Under the pieces are notes generated by a model. That model saw only the letters and a list, made by a program, of their open reading frames with translations, did not search any database and had not been told where the DNA came from. The translations under genes were made by a program, and so were the position numbers. From Deltaproteobacteria bacterium (GTDB lineage Bacteria > Myxococcota_A > UBA9042 > DTJE01), in assembly GCA_029547805.1 (NCBI GenBank), contig JAKPOP010000023.1:18028-82027 (forward strand): 64,000 nucleotides of DNA, read 5' to 3'. Below are positions 27,394-36,516 of the stretch, in pieces (positions within the stretch are counted from its first letter, which is position 1; every line of letters begins with the position of its first letter).

Positions 27394-27645
27394 GGGGTCC
27401 CGGCGGACCGAAACCGGCCCCGTCGATGGACCTCCCGGCCCGAGGTGTCGCCGCGCCTTCTGCCCTCGGGCCCATCGGACAGGAGGAGTGTTCGTGGGAT
27501 GGAAGGTATGATGTCGTTGTCCCGGGGGTCGCGGTGCCACGGGACCTGGCGTCGCAGGTCGGGAGCACGGTGCGGTCCTGCAGGGCTCCGGGCAGCAGAC
27601 TGTGGGGTGGAGGCCGGGATGGATCGAGGGGCGAGGAGACCGACC

Positions 27646-29532
27646 TTGAAAGGACGGGCGTGGCTGGTGCTCCCGGCCTGCCTCTGGGGCGCGTGCGCCG
27701 GAAACTCGTCGGACCCGGGGCAGGATCCCGGCACCGAGACCGATCTGTCGGTCCGGATCCCCGAAGACCTGACTCCAGGGGATGGCCCGGAGCCCGGCGT
27801 TGGGGATGCCCGGGACCCTGGGGCCGCGCCAGACCAGGGGATCGACGACGGCCCACGGGCCGACCCTGGTGATGCCGGCGGGGACCTGGCCGTACCGGCC
27901 GATCCGGGCGAACCCGACCTGGGGTCCTGGGACCCGGGCCTGGGATTGGACCCCGGATCACCCGACCTGGACGGGCCGGACCTTGGCCCCTGGGACCCCG
28001 GCCTCTTCGACCCGGGTCGTCCCGACCCCGGCGGGAGCGACCCGGGACTCACGGACCCCGGCGAGAACGACCCGGGGCCGACCGATCCCGGACCTCTGGA
28101 CCCCGGCGCCATTGACCCCGGAATCACCGACCCCGGGCCGCTGGATCCCGGCATCCTGGACCCGGGGACTCCCGACCTCGGTGCCTCGGATGCTGGCGCT
28201 TGTCCCCAGGTTCCGGAACCCGATCCCGTGGCCGCCGAGCCCCTGGCCCCCATGGACCCCGCCGGCCGGGTCGAGACGGTCAGGTCCTCGGGCTTCACCG
28301 ACGAGTTCCTCTACGACGGCACCGGCCTGCTGAAGATCGGCACCCGGCGCGAGTGGGGCGCCAGCATCGTGTTCTTCGGCATGACCTCCGGGGGCCCCGG
28401 CATGAACGCCACGAACGTCATCGACGCCAACGACACCGGTCGCGAGGTGCAGATCGCCCTGTACGACCCGGACCGCCAGATGCAGGGGTGCGCGGCGGCC
28501 GCAGCCTGCCGCACCGCGCCCGAGACGGCATGCCCCACCTCGATCACCTACCTGGGATGGAACCCGGTGCAGGGTGGCAACGAGTGCAACCGGGGCAGCC
28601 CGGCGACCACCACCCAGGCTCCGGGCGTGCTGGAGGCGGTCGTCCAGCCCCTGTTCTGGAACCCCGACTGGCAGTCGGCCACCTGCGTCAACACGGGCTG
28701 CCAGGACCCGACTCTCCGGACCCTCGTGTCCGACGTGCGCTACACCCAGCGCCTGCGATTCGTCCGCACCCACATCGTCGAGATGCAGATGGCCGTCGAG
28801 AACCTCTCGGACGTGGAACACGCCCCGACGGTCCAGGAGTTCCCGACGCTCTACGCCTCCTGGGGCCAGGGCGGCCCGGACCTCGACGTGATCCTGGACT
28901 CCACCGGGACCCAGGTGGCCGTGGACATCCCGGCCAACGACGGCTTCTTCTATCGGGACTTCGACAGCCCCGGCGGCTTCGTGTCGCTCCAGGGACCCAC
29001 GCAGGAATACGGCGTCGGGCTCTACTACGAGAACCGGCTCACGCAGTTCCAGGCCTGGCAGAAGCAGGGGGTCTTCAACAACGTGCGGGCGCGCTTCCGG
29101 TTCGGGCTGCCGGCCCGGGGGGTCGTGATGGCACGGGCCTACCTGATCCTGGGGTCCTTCTCCACGGTGGCATCGGAGGCGGCCTGGCTGGACAGGCACC
29201 TGGCGCCGTTCGGGGTCATCGACGAGCCGATCGCCGACGCGCCGGTCCGGGGTGCCACGCTGGTTCGGGGGTGGGCCCTGGACAATCGGGGGGTCGTGGG
29301 GGTCGAGGCGCTGATCGACGGCACCGTCCGGGGGACGCTGACCTACGGCACCTCGCGCCCGGACGTGTGTCGCGTCTGGCCCGGCTACCCCCAGTGCGAC
29401 GCAGTGGGGTGGCAAGGGACCCTGGACCTGTCCGGGGTCACGCCGTGCGCCCACCTGCTGGAGGTCCGTGCCCGGGACGCCGACGGGAACGCCCGGGTGA
29501 TCGGGCGCCGTCGCATCCAGGTCGTTCCCTGA
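27646..29532 (+). CDS. Surface lipoprotein with Asp-Pro-Gly repeat stalk and C-terminal beta domains
   Basis: About 628 residues. TTG at 27646 is chosen because AGGAG lies seven bases upstream and a compact lipoprotein signal follows (MKGRAWLVLPACLWGAC); ATG at 27619 in the same frame is the alternative. Residues about 20-185 are an (x-Asp-Pro-Gly)n stalk. The globular part begins with ETVRSSGFTDEFLYDG and contains several Cys pairs (CAAAAACRTAPETAC, CVNTGC). The final 90 residues form an Ig-like unit (RGWALDNRGVVGVEALIDG). Such stalks lift domains off the outer membrane. The 312-base gap upstream has a TATGAT -10-like hexamer at 27507-27512. No enzymatic motif was recognised. Confidence 0.78.
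   Translation: MKGRAWLVLPACLWGACAGNSSDPGQDPGTETDLSVRIPEDLTPGDGPEPGVGDARDPGAAPDQGIDDGPRADPGDAGGDLAVPADPGEPDLGSWDPGLGLDPGSPDLDGPDLGPWDPGLFDPGRPDPGGSDPGLTDPGENDPGPTDPGPLDPGAIDPGITDPGPLDPGILDPGTPDLGASDAGACPQVPEPDPVAAEPLAPMDPAGRVETVRSSGFTDEFLYDGTGLLKIGTRREWGASIVFFGMTSGGPGMNATNVIDANDTGREVQIALYDPDRQMQGCAAAAACRTAPETACPTSITYLGWNPVQGGNECNRGSPATTTQAPGVLEAVVQPLFWNPDWQSATCVNTGCQDPTLRTLVSDVRYTQRLRFVRTHIVEMQMAVENLSDVEHAPTVQEFPTLYASWGQGGPDLDVILDSTGTQVAVDIPANDGFFYRDFDSPGGFVSLQGPTQEYGVGLYYENRLTQFQAWQKQGVFNNVRARFRFGLPARGVVMARAYLILGSFSTVASEAAWLDRHLAPFGVIDEPIADAPVRGATLVRGWALDNRGVVGVEALIDGTVRGTLTYGTSRPDVCRVWPGYPQCDAVGWQGTLDLSGVTPCAHLLEVRARDADGNARVIGRRRIQVVP
27900..28195 (+). repeat. Imperfect tandem repeat encoding Asp-Pro-Gly units
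   Basis: Roughly 15 short units of 12-18 bases built on GACCCCGG encode DPG with one to four variable residues between (LTDPGENDPGPTDPGPLDPG). Variable codons and spacer lengths show the repeat is under protein-level, not strict DNA-level, constraint. Confidence 0.8.
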
Positions 29533-29540
29533 CCCGGATT

Positions 29541-30083
29541 TCAGTCCTGGGGAGACCCCGACGGCGACAGCCGGCGGACCACCCGTACCTCGAAGCGGCG
29601 ACGCCAGGACAGACGGCGGCCCAGGGCCCGGTCCAGCAGCGCCACGCCCCCCAGGCCGATCCCGGCGCCCAGCACCGCGGCGCCGGCGGCCCATAGGTCC
29701 CGGGCCGGCGAGGTCAGCCCCGACAGCCAGGCCCAGGCCGCGGCCCCGAGGCCCGCCATCCCCACGAGCGGAATGCCATAGGCCAGGCCCGCCGCCAGCG
29801 CCGCCGAGGGGCGCCGGGTTCCCACCAGGACCCGATCCCCGACCGAGACCCGGACGTCGGCCTCCAGGATCATCGCCCGGACGTCCTGTTCCCCGGGCAC
29901 GCAGACATGCCTCGCGTGGCAGCCGGCACAGGCCGAGGCCCGCTGCACGATGACCTCGACCCGCCCGTCGGGAAGCACCCGGGCGACCTGCGCCTCGACC
30001 CCGTCGCCGCAGTCCCCCGGCGGGATCGCGACCGGGGCCCTGTCCTGGGAGGAACCGTCCTGGACCGGCGGAAGGGCCGTCAC
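29541..30083 (-). CDS. rseC: RseC/SoxR-reducing-system family membrane protein
   Basis: 180 residues from a GTG start overlapping the rnfB stop (GTGA). The N-terminal beta domain carries ASACAGCHARHVC, the Cys-x2-Cys-x5-Cys pattern of RseC. Two membrane helices follow (LAAGLAYGIPLVGMAGLGAAAW and AAGAAVLGAGIGLGGVALL) with a basic tail. RseC proteins are linked to the Rnf/Rsx complex that keeps SoxR reduced in enterobacteria. Its place as the last gene of the rnf operon fits this. Redox of the Cys cluster is inferred from the family. Confidence 0.85.
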   Translation of the reverse strand: MTALPPVQDGSSQDRAPVAIPPGDCGDGVEAQVARVLPDGRVEVIVQRASACAGCHARHVCVPGEQDVRAMILEADVRVSVGDRVLVGTRRPSAALAAGLAYGIPLVGMAGLGAAAWAWLSGLTSPARDLWAAGAAVLGAGIGLGGVALLDRALGRRLSWRRRFEVRVVRRLSPSGSPQD

Positions 30084-31000
30084 GAGGCATCCCCGGCTGG
30101 CGCAGGCGACGCCGCCGCCTTCCGAGCGGCCTCCTCGGCCTTTCGCTCCGCCTGCCGGGCCAGGGCCTGTTCCCGGACCGCCGGGTCCGGGGTCACGCGG
30201 GCCGCCATCGTGCCGGGCTTGCAGGCATCGATGCACAACCCACAGGACACGCAGCGGGAGTGGTCGAAGACCGGCAGGTTGCCCTTCATGGCCAGGGCCT
30301 CGTAGGGGCAGACCTTCACGCACTGGCGGCACGAGATGCACCCTGCCGAGCAGACCTTCCGGACCTCCCGGGCCGCAAGGCGCGTGTGGCAGGCCACCGT
30401 GACCCGGGCGGTGCAGGGCTCCAGCACCATCACGCCCTTGGGACACGCCTTCACGCACTGGCCGCAGGCCGTGCACCGCTCCCGGTCCACGATGGGCAGG
30501 CCGTCGGGTCCCATGTGGATCGCGTCGAAGAGGCACGCCTCCACGCAGTCCCCGAGCCCCTCGCAGGCGTCGGGGCAGCCCTTGCTGCCGCCCTCGGTGA
30601 GCAGCGTCACGGCCTTGCAGTTCCGCACGCCTGCGTAGTGGAACCGGGTCGGGCAGGCCTGGTGGCCGCCGCCGCAGCGGACCACCGCGACCATCCGGAC
30701 CTTTTCCTCGATGGCGATCCCCAGGATCGCCCCGATGCGCCGCACCGCCCCGGCCCCGCCAGGGGCACAGAGGTCCGGCGCCGCCTTCCCGGCGACCACC
30801 GCCGCCGCGTAGCCCGAGCACCCCGGGTAGCCGCAGCCGCCGCAGTTCGCCCCCGGGAGGGCCTCGGTCACCTGCCCGATCCGGGGGTCCTCGTCCACCC
30901 GGAAGGCCCGGGACGCCGCCGCGAGGACCGATGCGGCCACGGCCCCCACCGCCCCCAGCGTCCCGCCTGCCACCAGGATGCCCTGGACGTCCATCTCCAT
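30080..31000 (-). CDS. rnfB: RnfB, iron-sulfur subunit of the Rnf complex
   Basis: 306 residues with an N-terminal membrane helix, the RnfB 4Fe-4S domain (GANCGGCGYPGCSGYA), a second Cys-rich block (GCPDACEGLGDCVEAC) and three ferredoxin motifs: CTACGQCVKACPKG, CISCRQCVKVCPYE and CVSCGLCIDACKPG. The number of clusters is like the long RnfB of Acetobacterium and Thermotoga rather than the short enterobacterial form. It is the ferredoxin-side electron entry or exit site. Ala/Lys-rich tail. Seventy-four bases separate it from rnfA. Confidence 0.95.
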   Translation of the reverse strand: MEMDVQGILVAGGTLGAVGAVAASVLAAASRAFRVDEDPRIGQVTEALPGANCGGCGYPGCSGYAAAVVAGKAAPDLCAPGGAGAVRRIGAILGIAIEEKVRMVAVVRCGGGHQACPTRFHYAGVRNCKAVTLLTEGGSKGCPDACEGLGDCVEACLFDAIHMGPDGLPIVDRERCTACGQCVKACPKGVMVLEPCTARVTVACHTRLAAREVRKVCSAGCISCRQCVKVCPYEALAMKGNLPVFDHSRCVSCGLCIDACKPGTMAARVTPDPAVREQALARQAERKAEEAARKAAASPAPAGDAS

Positions 31001-31074
31001 CGCCTCCCGGTCCCCTTCCCGGCATCATCCCGGAAGCGGGACCTCGATTCCCCTCGTTGCCTCCGCCGACCGCA

Positions 31075-31665
31075 TCACACCTTGACGATCCCCGAAAATC
31101 CCAGGAAGGCCAGCGACAGGATCCCGGCGGTCAGCAGCGCGATGGGCATGCCCCGGAAGGCCCGGGGCGTGTCCCTCAGCAGTGCCAGGCGCTCCCGGAT
31201 CGCCGCAAAGAGCACCAGCACCATCCCGAACCCGAGGGCCGACCCCAGCGAGAAGACCAGGGCCTCCATGAAGTCGAACTCCTTCTTGATGGCCAGCAGC
31301 GAGGCCCCCAGCACGGCACAGTTGGTCGTGATCAGCGGCAGGTAGATCCCCAGCGCCTGGAACAGGGACGGCGAGAACTTCCGGATCGCCATCTCGACGA
31401 ACTGCACCAGGGCGGCGATGACCAGGATGAACAGGATGGTCTGGAGGTACTGGAGGCTCAGGGGGACCAGCACCGCGCCGTAGAGCAGGAAGGTGATCAC
31501 CGAGGCCAGGACCATCACGAAGATCACCGCCGCGGCCATGCCCAGGGCCGAGTCCACCTTCCGGCTGACGCCCAGGAAGGGGCAGATCCCGAGGAACTGG
31601 GCCAGCACGAAGTTGTTCACGAACATGGCCCAGAAGACCAGTTGCAGATAGGCGACCGCGTCCAT
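31075..31665 (-). CDS. rnfA: RnfA, membrane subunit of the Rnf complex
   Basis: 196 residues, six helices. FVNNFVLAQFLGICPFLGVS and PLITTNCAVLG carry the two cysteines that, with the matching pair in RnfE, bind a membrane-embedded [2Fe-2S] cluster. GGGGAGGTGATC lies just before the ATG, and the rnfE stop is two bases upstream. Part of the ion-translocating core. Confidence 0.95.
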   Translation of the reverse strand: MDAVAYLQLVFWAMFVNNFVLAQFLGICPFLGVSRKVDSALGMAAAVIFVMVLASVITFLLYGAVLVPLSLQYLQTILFILVIAALVQFVEMAIRKFSPSLFQALGIYLPLITTNCAVLGASLLAIKKEFDFMEALVFSLGSALGFGMVLVLFAAIRERLALLRDTPRAFRGMPIALLTAGILSLAFLGFSGIVKV

Positions 31666-31667
31666 GA

Positions 31668-32270
31668 TCACCTCCCCTTCCGGGCCTGCATCGCGGCCAT
31701 CAGCAGCCCCAGGGTCAAGAATCCCCCCGGCGGCAGGATCATCACGAGGGCGGCGTGGGCCTGGAACCCCCGGCCGAGGACCGGCATCCCCAGCAATGTG
31801 CCGTTGCCCAGCAGTTCCCGGATTCCCCCGAGGACCGTGATCGCCAGCGTGAACCCGACCCCCATGCCGATCCCGTCGAGGGCCGATTTCCAGACAGAGT
31901 TCTTCGACGCGAAGGCCTCGGCCCGGGCCAGGATGATGCAGTTCACGACGATCAAGGGGATGAAGACCCCCAGGGACCGGTGGAGGTCCGGCAGGAAGCC
32001 CTCCATGACCAGGTCCACCATCGTCACGAAGGAGGCGATGACGACGATGAAGGCCGGGATCCGCACCGCCGACGGGATGACCCGGCGCAGCATCGAGATC
32101 ACCACGTTCGAGCAGGTGAGGACGAAGATCACCGCCGCGCCCATGCCCAGGCCGTTGGCCAGCGTCGTGGTCACCGCCAGGGACGGGCACATCCCGAGCA
32201 CCATCACCAGCAACGGGTTCTCGGCCCAGACCCCCTTGCCCAGTTCCTGCAGCGCCGTCCGTTCACTCAT
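31668..32270 (-). CDS. rnfE: RnfE, membrane subunit of the Rnf complex
   Basis: 200 residues, homologous and inverted relative to RnfA. NPLLVMVLGMCPSLAVTTTL and PLIVVNCIILARAEAFAS contain the conserved cluster-binding cysteines. Overlaps rnfG by eight bases. Standard family length. Confidence 0.95.
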   Translation of the reverse strand: MSERTALQELGKGVWAENPLLVMVLGMCPSLAVTTTLANGLGMGAAVIFVLTCSNVVISMLRRVIPSAVRIPAFIVVIASFVTMVDLVMEGFLPDLHRSLGVFIPLIVVNCIILARAEAFASKNSVWKSALDGIGMGVGFTLAITVLGGIRELLGNGTLLGMPVLGRGFQAHAALVMILPPGGFLTLGLLMAAMQARKGR

Positions 32271-32955
32271 GGCCGCCTCCCGGAACGGGATCCTGCTGGC
32301 CCGGGTCCGCCTGGCCCGCCGGGGCGGTCCCCGGGGTCCCTGCCCCTGGCGTTCCCCGTCCCCCGTGCTCCCGGAACAGCCGCGCCGCCTCGCTGATCGA
32401 CTCGGCCACCACCCGGGAGGTGATCGTCGCGCCGGTAATGGCGTCCACGGTGCCCCCGTCCTTCTTGACCTTCAGGGGCTCCCTGGGGACCTCGAACCCC
32501 TCGAACTGCCGCGCGAACGGCGGTTCCAGGGCCTTGGTCCCGAGCCCCGGCGTCTCCTTGTGCTCCAGGAACCGATAGCCCCGGACCCTGACCGTCCCCG
32601 CCGGGTCCCCCTCCAGCCCCACCAGCACCTTGACCGGACCGCCGTAGCCCCGAGGGTGGATGACCTGCACGGCGCCTCCGGTCACCTGCCCGCCCTTCCG
32701 GGCCATGAAGACCACCGGCAGGCGATTCGCCTCCGAGTCCGTCGGAGCCGACGGGTCCGCCGCACCCACCACCACCCGCTCGTCGGTCGGAACGTTGTCG
32801 AACTCCGGCAGCACCGCCTGGAGGGCCTGGAGCGTCCGGGCCTTCCGGGAGGCCGCAATGGGCTCCCGGGTCGCGTCGTGGACCAGCGCCAGCAGGCCCG
32901 CCGATCCCCCGGCGATCAGCGTCAGCACCACCACATAGCGCAATTCCTTCGGCAT
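32263..32955 (-). CDS. rnfG: RnfG, covalent-flavin subunit of the Rnf complex
   Basis: 230 residues with one N-terminal helix and a periplasmic FMN-binding domain. DAITGATITSR carries the Thr that receives FMN as a phosphoester (S/T-G-A-T motif), and HKETPGLGTKALEPPFARQF is the flavin pocket. A Gly/Pro-rich tail of about 30 residues is unusual. ATGA overlap with rnfD. Confidence 0.94.
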   Translation of the reverse strand: MPKELRYVVVLTLIAGGSAGLLALVHDATREPIAASRKARTLQALQAVLPEFDNVPTDERVVVGAADPSAPTDSEANRLPVVFMARKGGQVTGGAVQVIHPRGYGGPVKVLVGLEGDPAGTVRVRGYRFLEHKETPGLGTKALEPPFARQFEGFEVPREPLKVKKDGGTVDAITGATITSRVVAESISEAARLFREHGGRGTPGAGTPGTAPAGQADPGQQDPVPGGGHE

Positions 32956-33971
32956 CAGGCCGCCTCCTTGGCCTTCGGCACGCCGCGCCCGAACGGCGTC
33001 GGCACCATGCGGTCGATCAGCGGCGTGACCGCGTTCATCAGCAGGATGGCGAAGGACACGCCCTCGGGATATCCGCCCCACAGGCGGATCACCGCCGTGA
33101 GCAGCCCGCAGCCGACCCCGAAGATCAGCCGTCCCCGGAAGGTCATCGGCGAGGTGACCATGTCGGTGGCCATGAAGAAGGCCCCGAGCATCAGCCCGCC
33201 GCTGACGAGGTGGAACCACGGGGTCCCATGCTGGGGTCCGCCGAAGACCCAGACCGCCCCGGTCACCGCGACGACCGTCCCCAGGAAGGTCGCCGGGATC
33301 TCCCAGGTGATGACCCGCCGGGCCAGCAGCACCAGGCCTCCCAGCAGCAGGGCCGCCGCCGAGACCTCCCCCAGGGATCCGCCCACCTGGCCCACGAAGA
33401 GGTCCATGCTGCTGGCGGCGATCTCCGACAGCCGCCCCTCCTTCAGCAGTCCCAGGGGCGTCGCGCCGGTCATCGTGTCCAGCGTCGCCGCATCCACGAG
33501 ACCCCGGACCCCCGGTCGCAGCCAGGTCGTCATCTGGGCCGGCCAGGCCACCAGCAGGAAGACCCGAGCCGTCAGGGCGGGGTTGAACAGGTTGGACCCG
33601 AGCCCCCCAAAGACGTGCTTCGCCAGGAAGATCGCCACCACCGACCCGACCAGAATCATCCACCAGGGAGTCGTGGGGGGCAGGTTCATCGCCAGCAGGA
33701 GGCCCGTCACCAGGGCCGACCCGTCCCGGATCGACCCGGGCGTCCTGAGCCATCGCAGGCACGCCCACTCGACGGCCAGGCAGCCGGCCACGGCGATGAC
33801 ATGGACCCGGGCCGCCTCCAGGCCGAAGAACCACAGGGACACGGCCACGGCCGGCAGCAGTGCCAGGACCACCCATCGCATCACCGACGGGATGGAGTCC
33901 CGATCCCTCAGATGGGGCGAGGGACCGACAAACAGCCGTCGATCTTCACCGGTGCTGGTTGTTTCGCTCAT
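32955..33971 (-). CDS. rnfD: RnfD, membrane flavoprotein subunit of the Rnf complex
   Basis: 338 residues, ten predicted helices. TMTGATPLG contains the Thr for covalent FMN, and LLLAMNLPPTTPWW and GGLGSNLFNPA are family signatures. The ATG giving MSETTST lies 26 bases inside the end of rnfC, a long translationally coupled overlap. Confidence 0.94.
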   Translation of the reverse strand: MSETTSTGEDRRLFVGPSPHLRDRDSIPSVMRWVVLALLPAVAVSLWFFGLEAARVHVIAVAGCLAVEWACLRWLRTPGSIRDGSALVTGLLLAMNLPPTTPWWMILVGSVVAIFLAKHVFGGLGSNLFNPALTARVFLLVAWPAQMTTWLRPGVRGLVDAATLDTMTGATPLGLLKEGRLSEIAASSMDLFVGQVGGSLGEVSAAALLLGGLVLLARRVITWEIPATFLGTVVAVTGAVWVFGGPQHGTPWFHLVSGGLMLGAFFMATDMVTSPMTFRGRLIFGVGCGLLTAVIRLWGGYPEGVSFAILLMNAVTPLIDRMVPTPFGRGVPKAKEAA

Positions 33972-35304
33972 GCAACCTCGCCTTCGCGATGCGGAACCAC
34001 TGGACCAGATAGCGGTCCGCCGGACAGACCCAGGCACAGGAACCGCACTCCATGCAGTCCCGAACGTGGAGCCGTTCCGCCCCATCCAGGTCCCCCGCCT
34101 CCAGATGCCACGCGATGATGGCCGGGGCCAGGCCCAGGGGGCAGATGTCCACGCAGCGGCCGCAGCGCAGACACGGCCCAGGCCAGAGTTCCTCCTCCGA
34201 CGGTGCCGGCAGGAACAGGAATCCCGAGGACCCCTTCACGACCGGCACCTCCAGGTCCACCTGGGCGACCCCCATCATCGGCCCGCCCATCACGACCCGC
34301 CCCGGAGGCGACGTCAGGCCGCCGCAAGACGCCACCAGGTCCGCCAGGGGCGTCCCGATGCGCACCCGCAGGTTCTTCGGTTCGGCGATGCTCGGACCGG
34401 AGACCGTCACCACCCGTTCGATCAGCGGAATGCCCTGCCGGACCGCACGGCTGACCGCCGCCGCCGTGGCGACGTTCTGGACCACGACGCCCACGTCCAT
34501 CGGCAGTCCCGGCGGCGCCGGCACCACCCGTCCGGTCAGGGCCCGGATCAACTGCTTCTCGGCCCCTTGCGGATACTTGACCCGACAGGCCTGGACCGAG
34601 ACGGCCGGGTCCCCGGCGAAGGCCGCGGACAGGCGATCGATGGCATCGGGCTTGTTGTCCTCGATGCCCACCAGCACGCGGTCCACGCCCAGGATGCGCC
34701 GGAGGATCCGGATGCCGTCCACGACCAGGTCCGTCTCCTCCAGCATCACCCGGTGATCGCAGGTCAGGTAGGGCTCGCACTCGGCACCGTTGATCACCAG
34801 CGTGTCCACCGGCTTCTCCGGCGGCGGGGCCAGTTTCACGTGGGTCGGAAAGGTCGCCCCGCCCAGGCCGACGATGCCCGCGTCGCGAACCCGATTCCGG
34901 AGGTCCTCCGGGGAGGCCCGATCGGGGTCCAGGGGGGGCATCCGGACCGGCTCCGGGGGCCAGGAGGCCCCCTCGGGGGCATCGGCGGGCGGCGCCTCTC
35001 GCGCCTCGATCACCACCGCGTCGGTGGTGAAGCCCCCGGGGTGACGATGGCGGGCGATGGCCGTGACCTCCCCGGCGATGGGGGCATGGATCGGGGCCGA
35101 CACGTAGCCTCCGGCCTCAGCAACGACCTCTCCCTCGGCCACCCGCTGGCCGACCTTCACCACCGCCTTTGCCGGCGCCCCCAGGTGCTGTCGCAGCGGC
35201 AGCACCACCCGGCCGGGAAGCGGCATCGTCTCCACGGACCTTCCCGCGGTCCGATCCTTGTGCTCCTCCGGGTGAACGCCCCCTCGAAAGGTCCTCCGCG
35301 CCAT
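33946..35304 (-). CDS. rnfC: RnfC, NADH-side iron-sulfur subunit of the Rnf complex
   Basis: 452 residues. The Rnf barrel-sandwich domain at the N-terminus starts with FRGGVHPEEHK. GIVGLGGATFPTHVKL is the FMN/NAD site, and two ferredoxin motifs near the end, CLRCGRCVDICPLGL and CMECGSCAWVCPADR, hold two [4Fe-4S] clusters. RnfC exchanges electrons with NAD(H). First gene of rnfCDGEAB-rseC, the same order as in Acetobacterium. GGAGGT precedes the ATG. Confidence 0.95.
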   Translation of the reverse strand: MARRTFRGGVHPEEHKDRTAGRSVETMPLPGRVVLPLRQHLGAPAKAVVKVGQRVAEGEVVAEAGGYVSAPIHAPIAGEVTAIARHRHPGGFTTDAVVIEAREAPPADAPEGASWPPEPVRMPPLDPDRASPEDLRNRVRDAGIVGLGGATFPTHVKLAPPPEKPVDTLVINGAECEPYLTCDHRVMLEETDLVVDGIRILRRILGVDRVLVGIEDNKPDAIDRLSAAFAGDPAVSVQACRVKYPQGAEKQLIRALTGRVVPAPPGLPMDVGVVVQNVATAAAVSRAVRQGIPLIERVVTVSGPSIAEPKNLRVRIGTPLADLVASCGGLTSPPGRVVMGGPMMGVAQVDLEVPVVKGSSGFLFLPAPSEEELWPGPCLRCGRCVDICPLGLAPAIIAWHLEAGDLDGAERLHVRDCMECGSCAWVCPADRYLVQWFRIAKARLHERNNQHR

Positions 35305-35346
35305 GCCAGACCTCCGCTGCGGCCACCCGAACCGGGCCGCGGGCGA

Positions 35347-35375
35347 AGGGTATCGCAGCAGCATGGGCCGGCCAA
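35347..35375 (-). promoter_or_regulatory. Candidate promoter of the rnf operon
   Basis: Minus strand TTGGCC (35370-35375), 17-base spacer, TACCCT (35347-35352), about 43 bases before the rnfC start. Match to consensus is moderate. Confidence 0.35.
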
Positions 35376-35480
35376 CCCGGATCGAGGGAAAAGTCGCGTT
35401 TTGATCGCGGACTGTCGCTGGACCCGTTTGGGGGCGATTTCGACCGGACCCGGGATCCCGTCCGGACCGATCGTTCCGCC

Positions 35481-35510
35481 TTGCGGCCAACTCTCGGCCC
35501 GTGGCATAAG
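35481..35510 (+). promoter_or_regulatory. Candidate promoter of the dihydroorotate dehydrogenase-like gene
   Basis: TTGCGG (35481-35486), 18-base spacer, CATAAG (35505-35510), 22 bases before the ATG. TTGCGG recurs as a -35 in this window. Confidence 0.35.
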
Positions 35511-35532
35511 GCGCCCGGTGAGGAGGTGCCAC

Positions 35533-36516
35533 ATGGCGAATCTGGCGACCACCTGGATGGGTCTTCCGTTGCGGTCTCCCCTGATCGTGGCCTCTTCCGG
35601 CCTGACCCGGGGTCTCGAGGACATCCGGGCCTGCGAGAAGGCGGGGGCCGGAGCGGTGGTGCTGAAGTCCGTCTTCGAGGAGCAGATCCTCGCGGAACTG
35701 CGCAGCATGGGCGTCGGCTCCATCGAGGGTCCCGAGCACCCCGAGGGGGATGACTACGTCGCGCGCTACGGTCGGCGCCATGCCATCGACGAGGCCCTGG
35801 AGACCCTGAGCCAGTGCCGTCGCGAGGTGGGGATCCCCGTCATCGCCAGCATCCACTGCGCCACTGCCGAGGGGTGGCAGGAGTTCGCGGTCCGGGCCGC
35901 CGAGGCCGGAGCCGCCGGCATCGAACTGAACGTCTTCATTCCCCCCATGTCCCCGGAACGCGACGGGGCCTCCATCGAACAGGTCTATTTCGACGTGGCC
36001 CGGAGCGTGCGGCAGGTCGTGGGCATCCCGGTCTCGCTCAAGATCGCCCCCTACTTCTCGGGCCTGGCCCGCACGGCGGTGCTGCTGTCCCGGGAGGTCC
36101 AGGGCCTGGTGCTGTTCAACCGGTTCGTGCATCTGGACATCGACCTCGATCGCCTGGAGGTGGTCACGACCCGGGCCTTCAGCGACCCCCGGGACCTGGA
36201 GGCGCCCCTTCGGTGGACCGCATTGCTGGCAGGACGGGTGCACTGTGACCTGGCGGTCACGACGGGCGTCCACGATGGCGAGGGCGCGGCAAAGGCCCTG
36301 CTGGCCGGCGCCTCCGCGGTGCAGGTCTGCTCGGCCCTCTACCGCCACGGCATCGAACACCTGCGGACGATGGCCGACGGGCTTGTGGCCTTCATGGAGC
36401 GGCACCGGTTCGCCCGGGTGTCCGACTTCCGGGGCCGTCTGGCCCAGTCGCACCTCGAGTCCCCGGCAGTCTGGGAGCGAGCCCAGTTCATGAAGGTCCA
36501 GGCCGGCATCGAGTAG
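35533..36516 (+). CDS. Dihydroorotate dehydrogenase-like flavoprotein
   Basis: 327 residues of an FMN-dependent TIM barrel. TTWMGLPLRSPLIVASSGLT opens the barrel, GAGAVVLKSVFEEQI holds the FMN-phosphate Lys, AGIELNVF and VSLKIAPYFS follow, and TTGVHDGEGAAKALLAGASAVQV is the C-terminal phosphate-binding site. Proteins annotated dihydroorotate dehydrogenase-like share this, but no other pyrimidine gene is nearby, so pyrimidine synthesis is not proven. The active-site base region needs comparison to true PyrD. AGGAGGTG ribosome site. Its TAG stop overlaps the truncated tRNA-Gly copy. Confidence 0.85.
   Translation: MANLATTWMGLPLRSPLIVASSGLTRGLEDIRACEKAGAGAVVLKSVFEEQILAELRSMGVGSIEGPEHPEGDDYVARYGRRHAIDEALETLSQCRREVGIPVIASIHCATAEGWQEFAVRAAEAGAAGIELNVFIPPMSPERDGASIEQVYFDVARSVRQVVGIPVSLKIAPYFSGLARTAVLLSREVQGLVLFNRFVHLDIDLDRLEVVTTRAFSDPRDLEAPLRWTALLAGRVHCDLAVTTGVHDGEGAAKALLAGASAVQVCSALYRHGIEHLRTMADGLVAFMERHRFARVSDFRGRLAQSHLESPAVWERAQFMKVQAGIE

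Noticed and set aside
27900..28195. Short repeats considered as a CRISPR array
   Set aside because: Units are 12-18 bases, in frame, encode Asp-Pro-Gly and lack unique spacers; no cas genes in the window.
30931..35532. Long plus-strand frame opposite the rnf operon, in frame with the dihydroorotate dehydrogenase-like gene
   Set aside because: Only the part from 35533 has a ribosome site and a recognisable domain; the rest is antisense to rnf genes with clear protein motifs.
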